Assembly: GCA_937927415.1 (NCBI GenBank)
Contig: CALBDS010000003.1
Coordinates: 1 to 64,000, forward strand
Reading direction: 5' to 3'
DNA from: an uncultured Rhodospirillaceae bacterium
GTDB lineage: Bacteria; Pseudomonadota; Alphaproteobacteria; Azospirillales; Azospirillaceae
DNA: 64,000 nucleotides
Every line of letters begins with the position of its first letter. The first letter of the stretch is position 1. Made by a program: the position numbers and the translations under genes. This document shows, piece by piece, positions 8,445-17,458 of this stretch. Under the pieces are notes generated by a model. That model was not told the origin of the DNA, did not search any database, and saw nothing but the letters and a program-made list of their open reading frames with translations.

Positions 8445-9494
8445 TCACACCGACCGCTCGCCGCACTGGTCGGTCAGGAAATGGCCGGGAATGTCCGGCG
8501 GCGCCACATTGGCCAGCAGCCACATCAGCTTGGTCTGCGCCGCTTCCGTGGTCATGTCGCCGCCGGACAGCACGCCTGCCCGCGCCAGACCGGCCCCGGC
8601 GGCGTAAAGGCCCATTTCCACCGCCCCTTCGGCGCATTGGGTCACGTTGACGATGGTCTTGCCGTCGCGCACCGCCGTGGCCAGCGTTTCCAGAAAAGCG
8701 TCATCCTCCGGTGCGTTGCCGGCCCCGAACGTGCGCAGCACGTAGCCGTGGATATCCGGCAGCATCAGCGTGCCGGCGATCTGGTCCGCCGCCATGCCGG
8801 GGTAGAGCGACAGCACCATCACCCGCCGGTCGAGCCGTCCGTCCGCGGAAAACGCCGCCGGTGCCGGTACCGGGCGGATCAATGTGGCGTCGATGGATAC
8901 CCCCAGATCGAACCGGCCCAGCGGGGGCAGGTTGGGGCTGTCGAACGCCGCCCATCGCGTGGTTGACACCTTGGTGGCGCGGTTGGCGCGCAGCAGCCGG
9001 TCGGCGAAGGCGATGGTCACCTCCGGCACGCACGGCAGGCCGGTGGCCTTGTAACCGGCCACATGCAGGGCGTTGACAAGGTTCACCACCGCATCGGTGC
9101 GCGTGCGGACGATGGGGATCTGCGATCCCGTCACCACCACCGGCTTGCCCAGGTGGCGCAGCAGGAACGACAGCGCCGATCCGGTATAGGCCATGGTGTC
9201 CGTGCCGTGCAGGATCACGAAGCCGTCGTACCCGTCATAAAAGCGGGCCACGGTTTGGGCCATCCAGACCCAGTGCCGCGGCCCCACCGAGGATGAATCC
9301 AACGGTGGCACCGGCACCCCGTTTCCATCCGCCAGCCCCACCAGATCCCACGTGATCCCGTCCAGCGGGTTGGGGATGTAGGCCGACAGCCGGTCCCGGT
9401 CCGCCGGGCGCAGCGGGCTGGTGGGGTCGGCGGGATCGGACGGCACCGATCCGATGGTCCCCCCGGTGTAGATGACGAGGACCCTGGCCGTCAT
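8445..9494 (-). CDS. L-asparaginase, cytoplasmic (type I-like)
   Basis: A 349-residue enzyme hydrolysing L-asparagine to aspartate and ammonia. Both threonine motifs are present: YTGGTIGS at residues 9-16 (nucleophile region) and LHGTDTMAYTGSAL further on. There is no signal peptide, pointing to the cytoplasmic type I group. The start at 9494 is chosen because an AGGAGA site lies upstream and the catalytic motif then sits at the N-terminus. It is divergent from the M20 amidohydrolase gene, so both may take part in amide-nitrogen scavenging, but no shared operator is obvious in the 202-bp gap. Confidence 0.9.
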   Translation of the reverse strand: MTARVLVIYTGGTIGSVPSDPADPTSPLRPADRDRLSAYIPNPLDGITWDLVGLADGNGVPVPPLDSSSVGPRHWVWMAQTVARFYDGYDGFVILHGTDTMAYTGSALSFLLRHLGKPVVVTGSQIPIVRTRTDAVVNLVNALHVAGYKATGLPCVPEVTIAFADRLLRANRATKVSTTRWAAFDSPNLPPLGRFDLGVSIDATLIRPVPAPAAFSADGRLDRRVMVLSLYPGMAADQIAGTLMLPDIHGYVLRTFGAGNAPEDDAFLETLATAVRDGKTIVNVTQCAEGAVEMGLYAAGAGLARAGVLSGGDMTTEAAQTKLMWLLANVAPPDIPGHFLTDQCGERSV

Positions 9495-9696
9495 GGCCGT
9501 TTCTCCTGCTGTTGGCGGGGCGTCAGCCTGCCACGGGATCGGCACGGACGGCAACGGCTGCCCACCGCCGATGGGAAAGGCGGGGGCCGCGCACGCGGCG
9601 GCTGGTTCTCCTTTTTCTTTTCATGGTTTTCCTGCCCCCCGGTTTGGGGTTTAGAATCAGACCCCTGTACGGCATCCAAGCGGAAGGAACAGGGAT

Positions 9697-10869
9697 ATGG
9701 TGATGATGGCCAAGGGGCTGGAGACGCTGATTGCGGACATGACCGCGTGGCGCCACGACCTGCACGCCCATCCCGAAACCGCGTTCGAGGAAAAGCGGAC
9801 CAGCGACATCGTTGCGGAAAAGCTCGCCTCCTTCGGGTTGGAGGTCCACCGCGGGCTGGCCGGTACCGGCGTCGTCGCGGTCCTGCGCAACGGCGACGGC
9901 CCGGCGGTGGCGTTCCGCGCCGATATGGACGCGCTGCACATCGCCGAAGAAACCAACCTGCCCCACGCATCGCGCCATCCGGGGCGGATGCACGCCTGCG
10001 GCCACGACGGCCACACCGCCATGCTGCTGGGCGCGGCGCGGTACCTGACCGAAAACCCCGTGTTCCAGGGCACCATCGTGTTCGTCTTCCAGCCCGCGGA
10101 AGAGAATGAGGGCGGCGGGCGCGTGATGGTGGAGGATGGATTGTTCGACCGTTTCCCCGTGGATCAGGTGTTCGGGCTGCACAACTGGCCGGGGTTGCCG
10201 GTGGGGCGCATCGCGCTGCGCCCCGGCCCGATCATGGCGGCCTATGACGTGTTCGAACTGGTCCTGACCGGCCGCGGCACCCACGCCGCCATGCCGCATC
10301 TGGGCACCGACACCATCCTGGCCGGCACCCAGATCGTGACCGCGTGGCAGACCATCCCCAGCCGCAGCGTCCATCCGGTGGATTCCACCGTGGTCAGCGT
10401 CACGCAATTCCACGCCGGCGATACGTGGAATGTTCTTCCCGCCACCGCCATTCTGCGCGGAACCGTGCGCACCTTCCGCGGGGAGGTCCAGGACAAGGTG
10501 GAACGGCGCATGGATGAATTGGCCCAGGCCATCGGCGCCGGGTACGGCGTGACCGCCGATCTGCGTTACGAACGCCGCTATCCCGCCACCGTCAACACCC
10601 CCAAATCCACCGAGCTTGCCCGCCGGGCGGCGGTCGCCGTGGTGGGGGAAGCCGGCGTGGACCTTGATCCCATGCCCAGCATGGGGGCCGAGGATTTCGC
10701 CTTCATGCTGCAAAAACGCCCCGGCTGCTACATCTGGCTGGGTGCGGGGCCGTCGGACGGTGGCCGTAATCTGCACAGCCCCCATTATGACTTCAACGAC
10801 GACATCCTGCCCCTGGGCGTCAGCTATTGGGTGCGGCTGGCCGAGACGGTGCTTCCGTGGGCTGCATAA
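9697..10869 (+). CDS. M20 family amidohydrolase (hippurate hydrolase-like)
   Basis: A 390-residue di-metal amidohydrolase of the IAA-amino acid/hippurate hydrolase subfamily. Visible motifs are RHDLHAHPE (19-27), AFRADMDAL (72-80), MHACGHDGHTAMLLGAA (starting at 98, with the metal ligands Cys101 and His103), PAEENEGG and SMGAEDFA. It cleaves an N-acyl amino acid into acid plus amino acid; the acyl donor cannot be read from sequence. It is cytoplasmic. The neighbourhood (asparaginase before it, an amino-acid-type ABC operon with ATC-hydrolase-like proteins after it) suggests a role in using amide-linked amino acid derivatives. Confidence 0.9.
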   Translation: MVMMAKGLETLIADMTAWRHDLHAHPETAFEEKRTSDIVAEKLASFGLEVHRGLAGTGVVAVLRNGDGPAVAFRADMDALHIAEETNLPHASRHPGRMHACGHDGHTAMLLGAARYLTENPVFQGTIVFVFQPAEENEGGGRVMVEDGLFDRFPVDQVFGLHNWPGLPVGRIALRPGPIMAAYDVFELVLTGRGTHAAMPHLGTDTILAGTQIVTAWQTIPSRSVHPVDSTVVSVTQFHAGDTWNVLPATAILRGTVRTFRGEVQDKVERRMDELAQAIGAGYGVTADLRYERRYPATVNTPKSTELARRAAVAVVGEAGVDLDPMPSMGAEDFAFMLQKRPGCYIWLGAGPSDGGRNLHSPHYDFNDDILPLGVSYWVRLAETVLPWAA

Positions 10870-11022
10870 GGGATTTCTTGTACAAATTCCGGTTATCACC
10901 AACTGGGGTGTATAGAATCAAAAACTTTTTGCACGATAACCATGGGAATTGCGCGGCCATTCTTTTTGCCCCATGATCCGGGCTGAATTTCACAGCCCGC
11001 AGCAGTAAGAGGCAAAGGCATC

Positions 11023-12342
11023 GTGGCAGAGCACACACGCACCGTTCCCGGACAGGGGGGCATCTGGCAGCGCCCGGATTCCCTGTGGGAGGCGACGGCC
11101 CCGCCGCCGCCGTCCCTGCCGGTGCTCGACCGCGACGTGGAAACGCCGCTGCTGGTGATCGGCGGCGGCTTCACCGGCCTGTCCGCCGCCCTGCACGCGG
11201 CTGAGGCCGGAACCCGTGCCGTGGTGCTGGAGGCGTCGGAGATCGGGCGTGGTGCGTCTGGCCGCAACAACGGGCAGGTGATCCCCACCCTGACCCGCCC
11301 CGACCCCGAGGATCTGGTGGCCCGCTTCGGCGTGGATGCCGGGGAACGCTTCGTCGCCCTGGTCCGCGACAGCGCCGACACCCTGTTCACCCTGGTGCGG
11401 CGGCTGGGCATCGACTGTGCGGCGGAACAGACCGGCTGGGTGCAGCCGGCCCACACGCCGGGCCGCATCAAAATCTCCGAGCGGCGGGTGAAGCAGTGGG
11501 GCAGCCGCGGCGCGCCGGTGGAACTGCTGGACCGCGCCGCGGTGTCGGCCATCCTCGGCACCGACGTCTATTACGGCGGTTGGCTCAACCGCAGCGGCGG
11601 CCACATCAACCCGCTGGCGCTGGCCCGCGGGCTGGCGGCGCGGGCGGTGGACGCCGGGGCGTTGGTCTGTGTCAACAGCCCCGCCCTGTCGGTGGAACGC
11701 CGCGGCGACCGCTGGATCGCCCGCACGCCCCGCGGCACGGTGACCGCCGACGCGCTGGTGCTGGGCACCAACGGCTACGCCGCGTCCATTTTCCCCGACA
11801 TTCGCACCGAGGTGGTGCCGGTGCTCTCCTGGCAGATGGCGACCGCACCGCTGACGGAATCGCAGCGCCGCACCGTGCTGCCGGGCCGCCCGGCCATGTC
11901 GGACACCCACGGCGACCTGCGCTTCATGCGGTACAGCGCCGACAACCGGCTGGTGACCGGCGGTGGGCTGATCGTTCCCTACAACGGGGCGGAGCGGCTG
12001 AAGCGCATCGTGGGATCCCGGCTGGCGGCGATGTTCCACGGCCTGACGGGCGTCACCTTCGATTATGTGTGGAACGGGCGCATTGCCATGACCACCGATT
12101 ATGTGCCGCGCGTTCACCGGCTGGCGCCCAATGCCTTTGCTTGGGCCGGGTGCAACGGGCGCGGGGTGGCGCTGTCGGTGTCGCTGGGCCGTGAACTGGC
12201 CTATGCCGCCCTTGGCCGTGACGTGAGCGGCCTTGCCCTTCCCTTCTGCGCGCCGACGCCCCTCCCCTTCAACAGCCTGTTGCAGCGCATCGGCCCGCTG
12301 AAGCTCCTTCAGTACCGCTGGAACGACCGACGAGAGATATGA
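11023..12342 (+). CDS. FAD-dependent amino acid/amine oxidase (DAO family)
   Basis: A 439-residue oxidoreductase of the D-amino acid oxidase/gamma-glutamylputrescine oxidase type. The dinucleotide-binding motif LLVIGGGFTGLSAALHAAE sits at residues 43-61, and the typical C-terminal FAD contact appears as FAWAGCNGRGVALSVSLGR. Such enzymes oxidise the C-N bond of an amine or amino acid to an imine. The start is GTG 11023, after a purine-rich stretch. It is the first gene of an eight-gene operon: its stop overlaps the next start (ATGA), and an amino-acid-type ABC transporter follows. It probably oxidises the imported substrate or a product of it. Confidence 0.85.
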   Translation: MAEHTRTVPGQGGIWQRPDSLWEATAPPPPSLPVLDRDVETPLLVIGGGFTGLSAALHAAEAGTRAVVLEASEIGRGASGRNNGQVIPTLTRPDPEDLVARFGVDAGERFVALVRDSADTLFTLVRRLGIDCAAEQTGWVQPAHTPGRIKISERRVKQWGSRGAPVELLDRAAVSAILGTDVYYGGWLNRSGGHINPLALARGLAARAVDAGALVCVNSPALSVERRGDRWIARTPRGTVTADALVLGTNGYAASIFPDIRTEVVPVLSWQMATAPLTESQRRTVLPGRPAMSDTHGDLRFMRYSADNRLVTGGGLIVPYNGAERLKRIVGSRLAAMFHGLTGVTFDYVWNGRIAMTTDYVPRVHRLAPNAFAWAGCNGRGVALSVSLGRELAYAALGRDVSGLALPFCAPTPLPFNSLLQRIGPLKLLQYRWNDRREI

Positions 12343-12839
12343 TGGCCGACACCCCCGATTACCCCACCCTGCTGCGCAACGCCTATGCCATGCGCGCCGC
12401 CTCATACGCGCACATGTTCGATGTGCTGCGCGAACGCTACGGCACTGACACCGCGCTGGACATCGGGCGGGAAGCCACCCGCCGGCTGGGGGAAGCCATG
12501 GGCGTGAAGTACGCCGCCCACGGCCCCGACGACCTGTCCGGCCTGTGCCATGCCTTCCTGGACGGCATCCCCAACCGCGATTCCATGTTCGCGCCGGAAA
12601 TCACCCGCTGCGACGGCGAGGCGCTGGAAATCCATTTCCACCGCTGTCCGCTGAAAGAGGCGTGGCAGGCCCAAGGCCGCTCCGACGAGGATCTGGAACT
12701 GCTGTGCCGCATGGCCGGGGCCATCGACGGCGGGCTGTTCGAAGCCGCGGGCTTCATCTTCCGCGGCGAAACCTGGAAGCCGGGGGATGAAGGCTGTTGC
12801 CGGCTGAAGGTGCTGCCGGGGCCGAAGGCTGCCGAATAA
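12339..12839 (+). CDS. L-2-amino-thiazoline-4-carboxylate (ATC) hydrolase-like protein 1
   Basis: A 166-residue cytoplasmic protein that I assign to the ATC hydrolase-like family from its overall pattern: a helical N-terminus, then alternating segments ending in a Cys pair (GCCRLKV near the C-terminus) and an acidic/His stretch (EALEIHFHRCPLKEAW). The founding enzyme opens the thiazoline ring of ATC to N-carbamoyl-L-cysteine in Pseudomonas. It overlaps the oxidoreductase by 4 nt (translational coupling) and precedes the binding-protein gene by 54 nt. A second family member ends the same operon. The family assignment is moderately sure; the substrate is inferred. Confidence 0.65.
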   Translation: MMADTPDYPTLLRNAYAMRAASYAHMFDVLRERYGTDTALDIGREATRRLGEAMGVKYAAHGPDDLSGLCHAFLDGIPNRDSMFAPEITRCDGEALEIHFHRCPLKEAWQAQGRSDEDLELLCRMAGAIDGGLFEAAGFIFRGETWKPGDEGCCRLKVLPGPKAAE

Positions 12840-12893
12840 ACATCTGAATTCATCTCAGAAAAAAACGACACGCGAAGACAGGGATCGAGAACC

Positions 12894-14000
12894 ATGACCA
12901 TGCGTCTGTTCGGCCTGCTGGCCGCTGCATCTGTCGGCCTTTCCGGCACCGCGTTCGCCGATACGGTCAAGCTGGGCTACCAGTTGCCGCTGACCGGCGA
13001 AACCGCCCAGTACGGCCAGGATTTCCGCAAGGCTGCCGACATCGCGCTGGCCGAATTCAACAAATCCGGCAAGCCCTTCACCGTCGAGATCCTTTTCGAG
13101 GACAGCCGTTCCGACGCCAAGGAAGGCACCACCATCGCCCGCAAGTTTGTGGACAACAAGGAGATCGTCGGCGTTCTGGGCGATTTCACCTCCGGCGTGT
13201 CCATGGCCGCGGCCCAGGTCTACAAGGACGCCGGGATGCCGCAGCTGTCGCAGACGGCTTCTCACCCCGACTACACCAAGATTTCCAAATACCAGTTCCG
13301 CAACATCGCCACCCAGGCGCAGGAAGGCCCGTACAACGCCAAGTGGATGCTGTCCAAGGGCTATAAGAACATTGCCATCATCGCCGAACAGACCGATTGG
13401 GGCCAGTCGGTGGGCGCCGGCTTCACCGACACAGTGAAGGCGGGCGGCGGCACCATCGTGTTCTCCGAATTCTTCAACCGCGGCCTGAAGGACTACCGCT
13501 CGCTGATCAGCAAGATTGAGCGTGCCAAGCCCGATGCCATCTACACCGGCTTCTTCTATGAGGACGGGGCGCAGTTCCTGAAGCAGGTCCAGCAGTTGGG
13601 CATCAAGACGCCGGTCTATTCGACCTCCGCCGCCTACAGCCCCAAGCTGTTGGAACTGGCGGGCGATGCGGCCGAAGGGGTGCATCTGACCTCCAACTTC
13701 CTGCCCACCGATCCCTCGGCCGACGTTCAGCATTTTGTGACCGAGTGGAAGGCCAAGTCCGACGGTGCCGTGCCCGGCCAGTTCCCGGCCCAAGCCTATG
13801 ATGCCGTGCGCATCATGCTGGCGGCGGTGGAAAAGGCCTATCCCAACCCGACCCGCGAAAAGGTGCGCGACGCCCTGGCCGAAACCAAGGACTTCCCCGG
13901 CGTGACCGGCAAGACCACCTTCGGCCCCGACCGCGAGGCGCAGAAGGAACTGGTCAAGGTGGAGGTCAAGGGCGGCGCCTTCGTGCCGGTGGCTGATTGA
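12894..14000 (+). CDS. Branched-chain-type ABC transporter substrate-binding protein
   Basis: A 368-residue periplasmic type I binding protein (LivJ-like). The signal peptide is residues 1-22 (cleavage after AFA), followed by DTVKLGYQLPLTGETAQYGQD typical of the family, a VGVLGDFTSG-like segment, and QTASHPDYT. Transporters of this class carry branched-chain amino acids, but many alphaproteobacterial versions bind amides, urea or aromatic acids. The genetic link to two ATC-hydrolase-like proteins and an amine oxidase suggests a less usual amino acid derivative as ligand. Confidence 0.92.
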   Translation: MTMRLFGLLAAASVGLSGTAFADTVKLGYQLPLTGETAQYGQDFRKAADIALAEFNKSGKPFTVEILFEDSRSDAKEGTTIARKFVDNKEIVGVLGDFTSGVSMAAAQVYKDAGMPQLSQTASHPDYTKISKYQFRNIATQAQEGPYNAKWMLSKGYKNIAIIAEQTDWGQSVGAGFTDTVKAGGGTIVFSEFFNRGLKDYRSLISKIERAKPDAIYTGFFYEDGAQFLKQVQQLGIKTPVYSTSAAYSPKLLELAGDAAEGVHLTSNFLPTDPSADVQHFVTEWKAKSDGAVPGQFPAQAYDAVRIMLAAVEKAYPNPTREKVRDALAETKDFPGVTGKTTFGPDREAQKELVKVEVKGGAFVPVAD

Positions 14001-14039
14001 TCCCCTCGTGAACGCTGACAGGCCGGCGAAGACCTCCCC

Positions 14040-14954
14040 ATGATTGATCCCTATTATCTCCAGCAGCTTGCCATCGGCTTGTCGCTGGGCATGACCTATG
14101 CGCTGATGGCGATCGGCTTCACGCTGATCTTCGGCGTGCTGAACGTCGTCAACTTCGCCCATGGGGAGATCTACACCCTGGGGGCCTTTGCCGGTCTGGT
14201 GCTGATTTCCGCCGCGGCCCCGCCCGCCGTGGCGGTGATCTTCGCAGCCCTGGCGATCGGCGCGCTGGCCGGCTTCTCGCTGGAGCGGCTGGCCTTCAAG
14301 CCGTTCCGCCGCTTCACCGACGAGGCGTCGCTGAAATCGCGGGCCATGCGGGAATCCACCCTGCTGTCGTCGCTGGCCGTGTCCATCGTGGTGCGTGAGG
14401 GGCTGGAGATCGGGTTCGGGTCGCAGATGCAATCCATCCCCTTCGCCTATCTCATCAACACCCCCGTGCGGGTGGGGCCGGTGATCCTGGTGACCGGCGA
14501 CTTCATCATCTTCGGCGTGGCGGCGGCCATGCTGGTGGGTCTGCAATATCTGCTGACCCGCACGCGCACGGGGCTGGCCATCCGGGCGGTGTCCAACAAC
14601 CCGCTGGGCGCCAAGTACGTGGGCATCGACACCGACCGCACCATCATCGTCACCTTTGTGGTGGGATCGATGATGGGGGCGGCGGCGGGCATCCTGACCG
14701 GGCTTTATTACGGTGCGGTGTTCCCGGCCATGGGCTTCATTCCCGGCATCAAGGCGTTCGTCGCCATGGTGATGGGCGGGCTGTCGTCAATCCCCGGTGC
14801 GGTCATCTGCGCCCTCATCCTGGGCATCGCCGAGAGCATGGCGACCACCTTCGTATCGTCGGGCTGGTCGGACATGGTGGCGTACGGCTTCCTGATCGTG
14901 ACCTTGATCTTCTTCCCCAACGGATTGTTCGGAGCGCGCCGTGAACGGGTCTGA
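14040..14954 (+). CDS. livH: Branched-chain-type ABC transporter permease (LivH-like)
   Basis: A 304-residue inner-membrane permease with about eight hydrophobic segments. Conserved stretches are GLSLGMTYALMAIGFTLIFGVLNVVNFAHGE, read across residues 10-42, and the coupling-loop region RAVSNNPLGAKYVGID. With LivM it forms the transmembrane channel. The coding region overlaps livM by 14 nt, indicating coupled translation. The symbol describes the family only; substrate is not established. Confidence 0.92.
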   Translation: MIDPYYLQQLAIGLSLGMTYALMAIGFTLIFGVLNVVNFAHGEIYTLGAFAGLVLISAAAPPAVAVIFAALAIGALAGFSLERLAFKPFRRFTDEASLKSRAMRESTLLSSLAVSIVVREGLEIGFGSQMQSIPFAYLINTPVRVGPVILVTGDFIIFGVAAAMLVGLQYLLTRTRTGLAIRAVSNNPLGAKYVGIDTDRTIIVTFVVGSMMGAAAGILTGLYYGAVFPAMGFIPGIKAFVAMVMGGLSSIPGAVICALILGIAESMATTFVSSGWSDMVAYGFLIVTLIFFPNGLFGARRERV

Positions 14955-15969
14955 GCTTGTGCCGCTGCGGGGCGGGTGGAGCCGTCCGGTGCCGCTGCTG
15001 GCAGCCCTGGCATTGTTCGCGGTGCTGCCGGCCGTGCTGGCCGGGTTCGACCGCGGGTATCTGTACCAGATCGCCAACCTGTCGCTGATCTTTGTGCTGC
15101 TGTCGGCGTCCATGCATCTGGTGACCGGCGTGGCCGGGCTGCTGCATCTGGGCCATGCCGCCTTTTACGGGGTCGGCGCCTACACCGCCGCACTGCTGTC
15201 ATCCAAGCTGGGGCTGGGCTTTACCGCCACGCTGCCTTTGTCGGGGCTGACGGCGGCGCTGGTGGCCTTTCTGGTGGCGTTGCCCACCATGCGGCTGGTC
15301 AGCATCTATTTTGCCGTCGCCACGCTCGCCATTGGCCAGATGCTCTATCTGGTCATGCTGAACTGGGTCGAACTGACCAAGGGGCCGAACGGCATCATCG
15401 TCACCAAGGGTTTGGAACTGTTCGGATTCAGCCTGTCGGGGCGCCTGCCTACCTATTACACGGTGGCGGTGGTGGTGGCGCTGTGCGTGGTCGCCATCGG
15501 GCGGCTCAGCCATTCCTACTACGGCAACACGCTGCGCTCGATCCGCGAGGACGACCAATGCGCCGACGCCATGGGGGTGCGCACCGTGCGGCTGAAGATG
15601 GAGGCGTTCACCCTGTCGGCCTTTTTCGCTGGGGTGGCGGGCAGCCTGTGGGCGCACATGACCGGCTACATCTCGCCCGGCGATTTCAAATTCTCCGAAT
15701 CCATCCTGATCCTTGCCATGGTGGTGGTGGGCGGTCTGGGCAGCCTGCCCGGTGCGGTGATCGGCGCCTTGCTGCTGATCCTGCTGCCCGAGGGGCTGCG
15801 GGGTCTGGGGGATTTCCGCAACATCATGGTGGGGCTGGTGATGTTCCTGTCGATCCTGCTGCTGCCCAAGGGGCTGTTCGGCGAGGTGTCGGCGCTGGAT
15901 TTCGCCCGCCGTCAGTGGGGGGCCGCGTGGCGGCGCACCCGTGGGGGTGAGGGGATCGGCTGGCGATGA
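14941..15969 (+). CDS. livM: Branched-chain-type ABC transporter permease (LivM-like)
   Basis: A 342-residue inner-membrane protein, second permease of the transporter. The conserved family block (HLVTGVAGLLHLGHAAFYGVGAYTAALL, residues 60-87) and the loop SIREDDQCADAMGVRTVRLK contacting the ATPases are visible. The start is GTG 14941 inside the end of livH; it ends overlapping the livG start by 4 nt. Confidence 0.92.
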   Translation: MNGSELVPLRGGWSRPVPLLAALALFAVLPAVLAGFDRGYLYQIANLSLIFVLLSASMHLVTGVAGLLHLGHAAFYGVGAYTAALLSSKLGLGFTATLPLSGLTAALVAFLVALPTMRLVSIYFAVATLAIGQMLYLVMLNWVELTKGPNGIIVTKGLELFGFSLSGRLPTYYTVAVVVALCVVAIGRLSHSYYGNTLRSIREDDQCADAMGVRTVRLKMEAFTLSAFFAGVAGSLWAHMTGYISPGDFKFSESILILAMVVVGGLGSLPGAVIGALLLILLPEGLRGLGDFRNIMVGLVMFLSILLLPKGLFGEVSALDFARRQWGAAWRRTRGGEGIGWR

Positions 15970-16736
15970 CCCATCTGCTTGAAATCAACCGCGTCAGCCG
16001 CCGGTTCGGCGGCGTGCTGGCGGTCAACGACGTGTCCGGTCATGTGGACGAGGGCGAGTTGATCGGCCTGATCGGTCCCAACGGGGCGGGCAAGACCACG
16101 CTGTTCAACCTGATTTCCGGCTTCACGCCGCTGTCGGGGGGCACGGTCACCTTTGCCGGCGCCACCGTCAACGGGCTGAAGCCCAATCAGGTGGCCCGCC
16201 TGGGCATCAGCCGCACGTTCCAGAACCTGCGCGTCTTCCCCAACATGTCGGTGTTCGACAACGTCTCGGTGGGGGCGGCGGGCATGCGTCCGCAAGGTGT
16301 GCTGGGCGCGCTGTTCGGCGGCCTCACCCCCGGCGGATCGGCGCGGGCGGACGAGATCAGCCGCCGCACCTGGGACGCGCTGGATGCGGTGGGGTTGACC
16401 CATCTGGCCGGCGAGTTGGCGGCCAACCTGCCCTATGGTCAGCGCAAGTATCTGGAAATCGCCCGCGCGCTCGCCATGCAGCCGCGGTTCCTGATTCTGG
16501 ATGAACCGGCGGCGGGGCTGAACGACACCGAAACCCGCGCACTGGCCGATTTCATCAAGCGGCTGCATGGGCGGGGCCTGACCATCATGCTGGTGGAACA
16601 CGACATGACGCTGGTGATGGGCATCTGCCAGCGCATCATGGTGCTGGCATCGGGCCGCAAGATCGCCGACGGCACGCCCGACACCATCCGCCGCGACCCG
16701 GCGGTTCTGGAAGCCTATCTGGGGGTGGACGCATGA
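15966..16736 (+). CDS. livG: ABC transporter ATP-binding protein (LivG-like)
   Basis: A 256-residue ATPase. Walker A is GPNGAGKTT (about 36-44), the signature region LPYGQRKYLEIARAL carries Tyr-Gly-Gln in place of SGG as is typical for LivG, Walker B is FLILDEPAAGL, and the switch His lies in VEHDM. It starts by a 4-nt overlap with livM and overlaps livF by 4 nt. It energises uptake together with LivF. Confidence 0.93.
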   Translation: MTHLLEINRVSRRFGGVLAVNDVSGHVDEGELIGLIGPNGAGKTTLFNLISGFTPLSGGTVTFAGATVNGLKPNQVARLGISRTFQNLRVFPNMSVFDNVSVGAAGMRPQGVLGALFGGLTPGGSARADEISRRTWDALDAVGLTHLAGELAANLPYGQRKYLEIARALAMQPRFLILDEPAAGLNDTETRALADFIKRLHGRGLTIMLVEHDMTLVMGICQRIMVLASGRKIADGTPDTIRRDPAVLEAYLGVDA

Positions 16737-17440
16737 CGGCGTTGCTGAGCATCGAGGATCTCCACGTCGCCATGGGTCCGCAGGAGATCCTGCACGGCAT
16801 CCGCCTGACGGTGGACGAGGGGGCGATCGTTGCCGTCCTCGGCTCCAACGGGGTGGGCAAGACCACGCTGATGCGCGCGGTGTCGGGCATCTACCGCCCG
16901 CGCCGCGGCGCCATCACCTTCCGCGGCACGCCCATCGCCGGGCTGCCGGCCCACCGCATCGTGAAACTGGGGCTGTTGCAGGCACCGGAGGGGCGCCAGA
17001 TCTTTTCCAACATGAGTGTGCGGGAAAATCTGGTGCTGGGCGGCGGTGACGTGGGGCTGGGCGAGTTGGACCGCATGCTGACCCTGTTCCCGGTGCTGGG
17101 CGAGCGGCTGAAGCAGAACGCCGGCTCGCTGTCGGGCGGCGAGCAGCAGATGCTGTGCATCGCGCGCGCGCTGATGCGGCGCCCGTCGCTGTTGCTGCTG
17201 GACGAACCGTCGTTGGGTCTGGCGCCCATGGTGGTGGCGCAGATCTTCGATCTGGTGCAGCGTATCCGCGGCGAGGGGGTGTCGATCCTGATCGTGGAGC
17301 AGAACGCGCGGGCCGCCTTGCGCATCGCCGACCACGCCGCGGTGATGGAGGACGGGCGCATCGTCCTGGAAGGCCCCGCCGCCACGCTGCGCGACGACCC
17401 GCGCATCGCCGAAGCCTATCTCGGCGGCCACACGCATTGA
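16733..17440 (+). CDS. livF: ABC transporter ATP-binding protein (LivF-like)
   Basis: A 235-residue ATPase, the second of the heterodimer. Walker A reads GSNGVGKTT (about 36-44), the signature is LSGGEQQMLCIARAL, Walker B LLLLDEPSLGL, and the switch region IVEQNA is the LivF hallmark. It is followed after 18 nt by the second ATC-hydrolase-like gene, which has its own AAGGAGG site. Confidence 0.93.
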   Translation: MTALLSIEDLHVAMGPQEILHGIRLTVDEGAIVAVLGSNGVGKTTLMRAVSGIYRPRRGAITFRGTPIAGLPAHRIVKLGLLQAPEGRQIFSNMSVRENLVLGGGDVGLGELDRMLTLFPVLGERLKQNAGSLSGGEQQMLCIARALMRRPSLLLLDEPSLGLAPMVVAQIFDLVQRIRGEGVSILIVEQNARAALRIADHAAVMEDGRIVLEGPAATLRDDPRIAEAYLGGHTH

Positions 17441-17458
17441 GCATAAGGAGGTCACGGA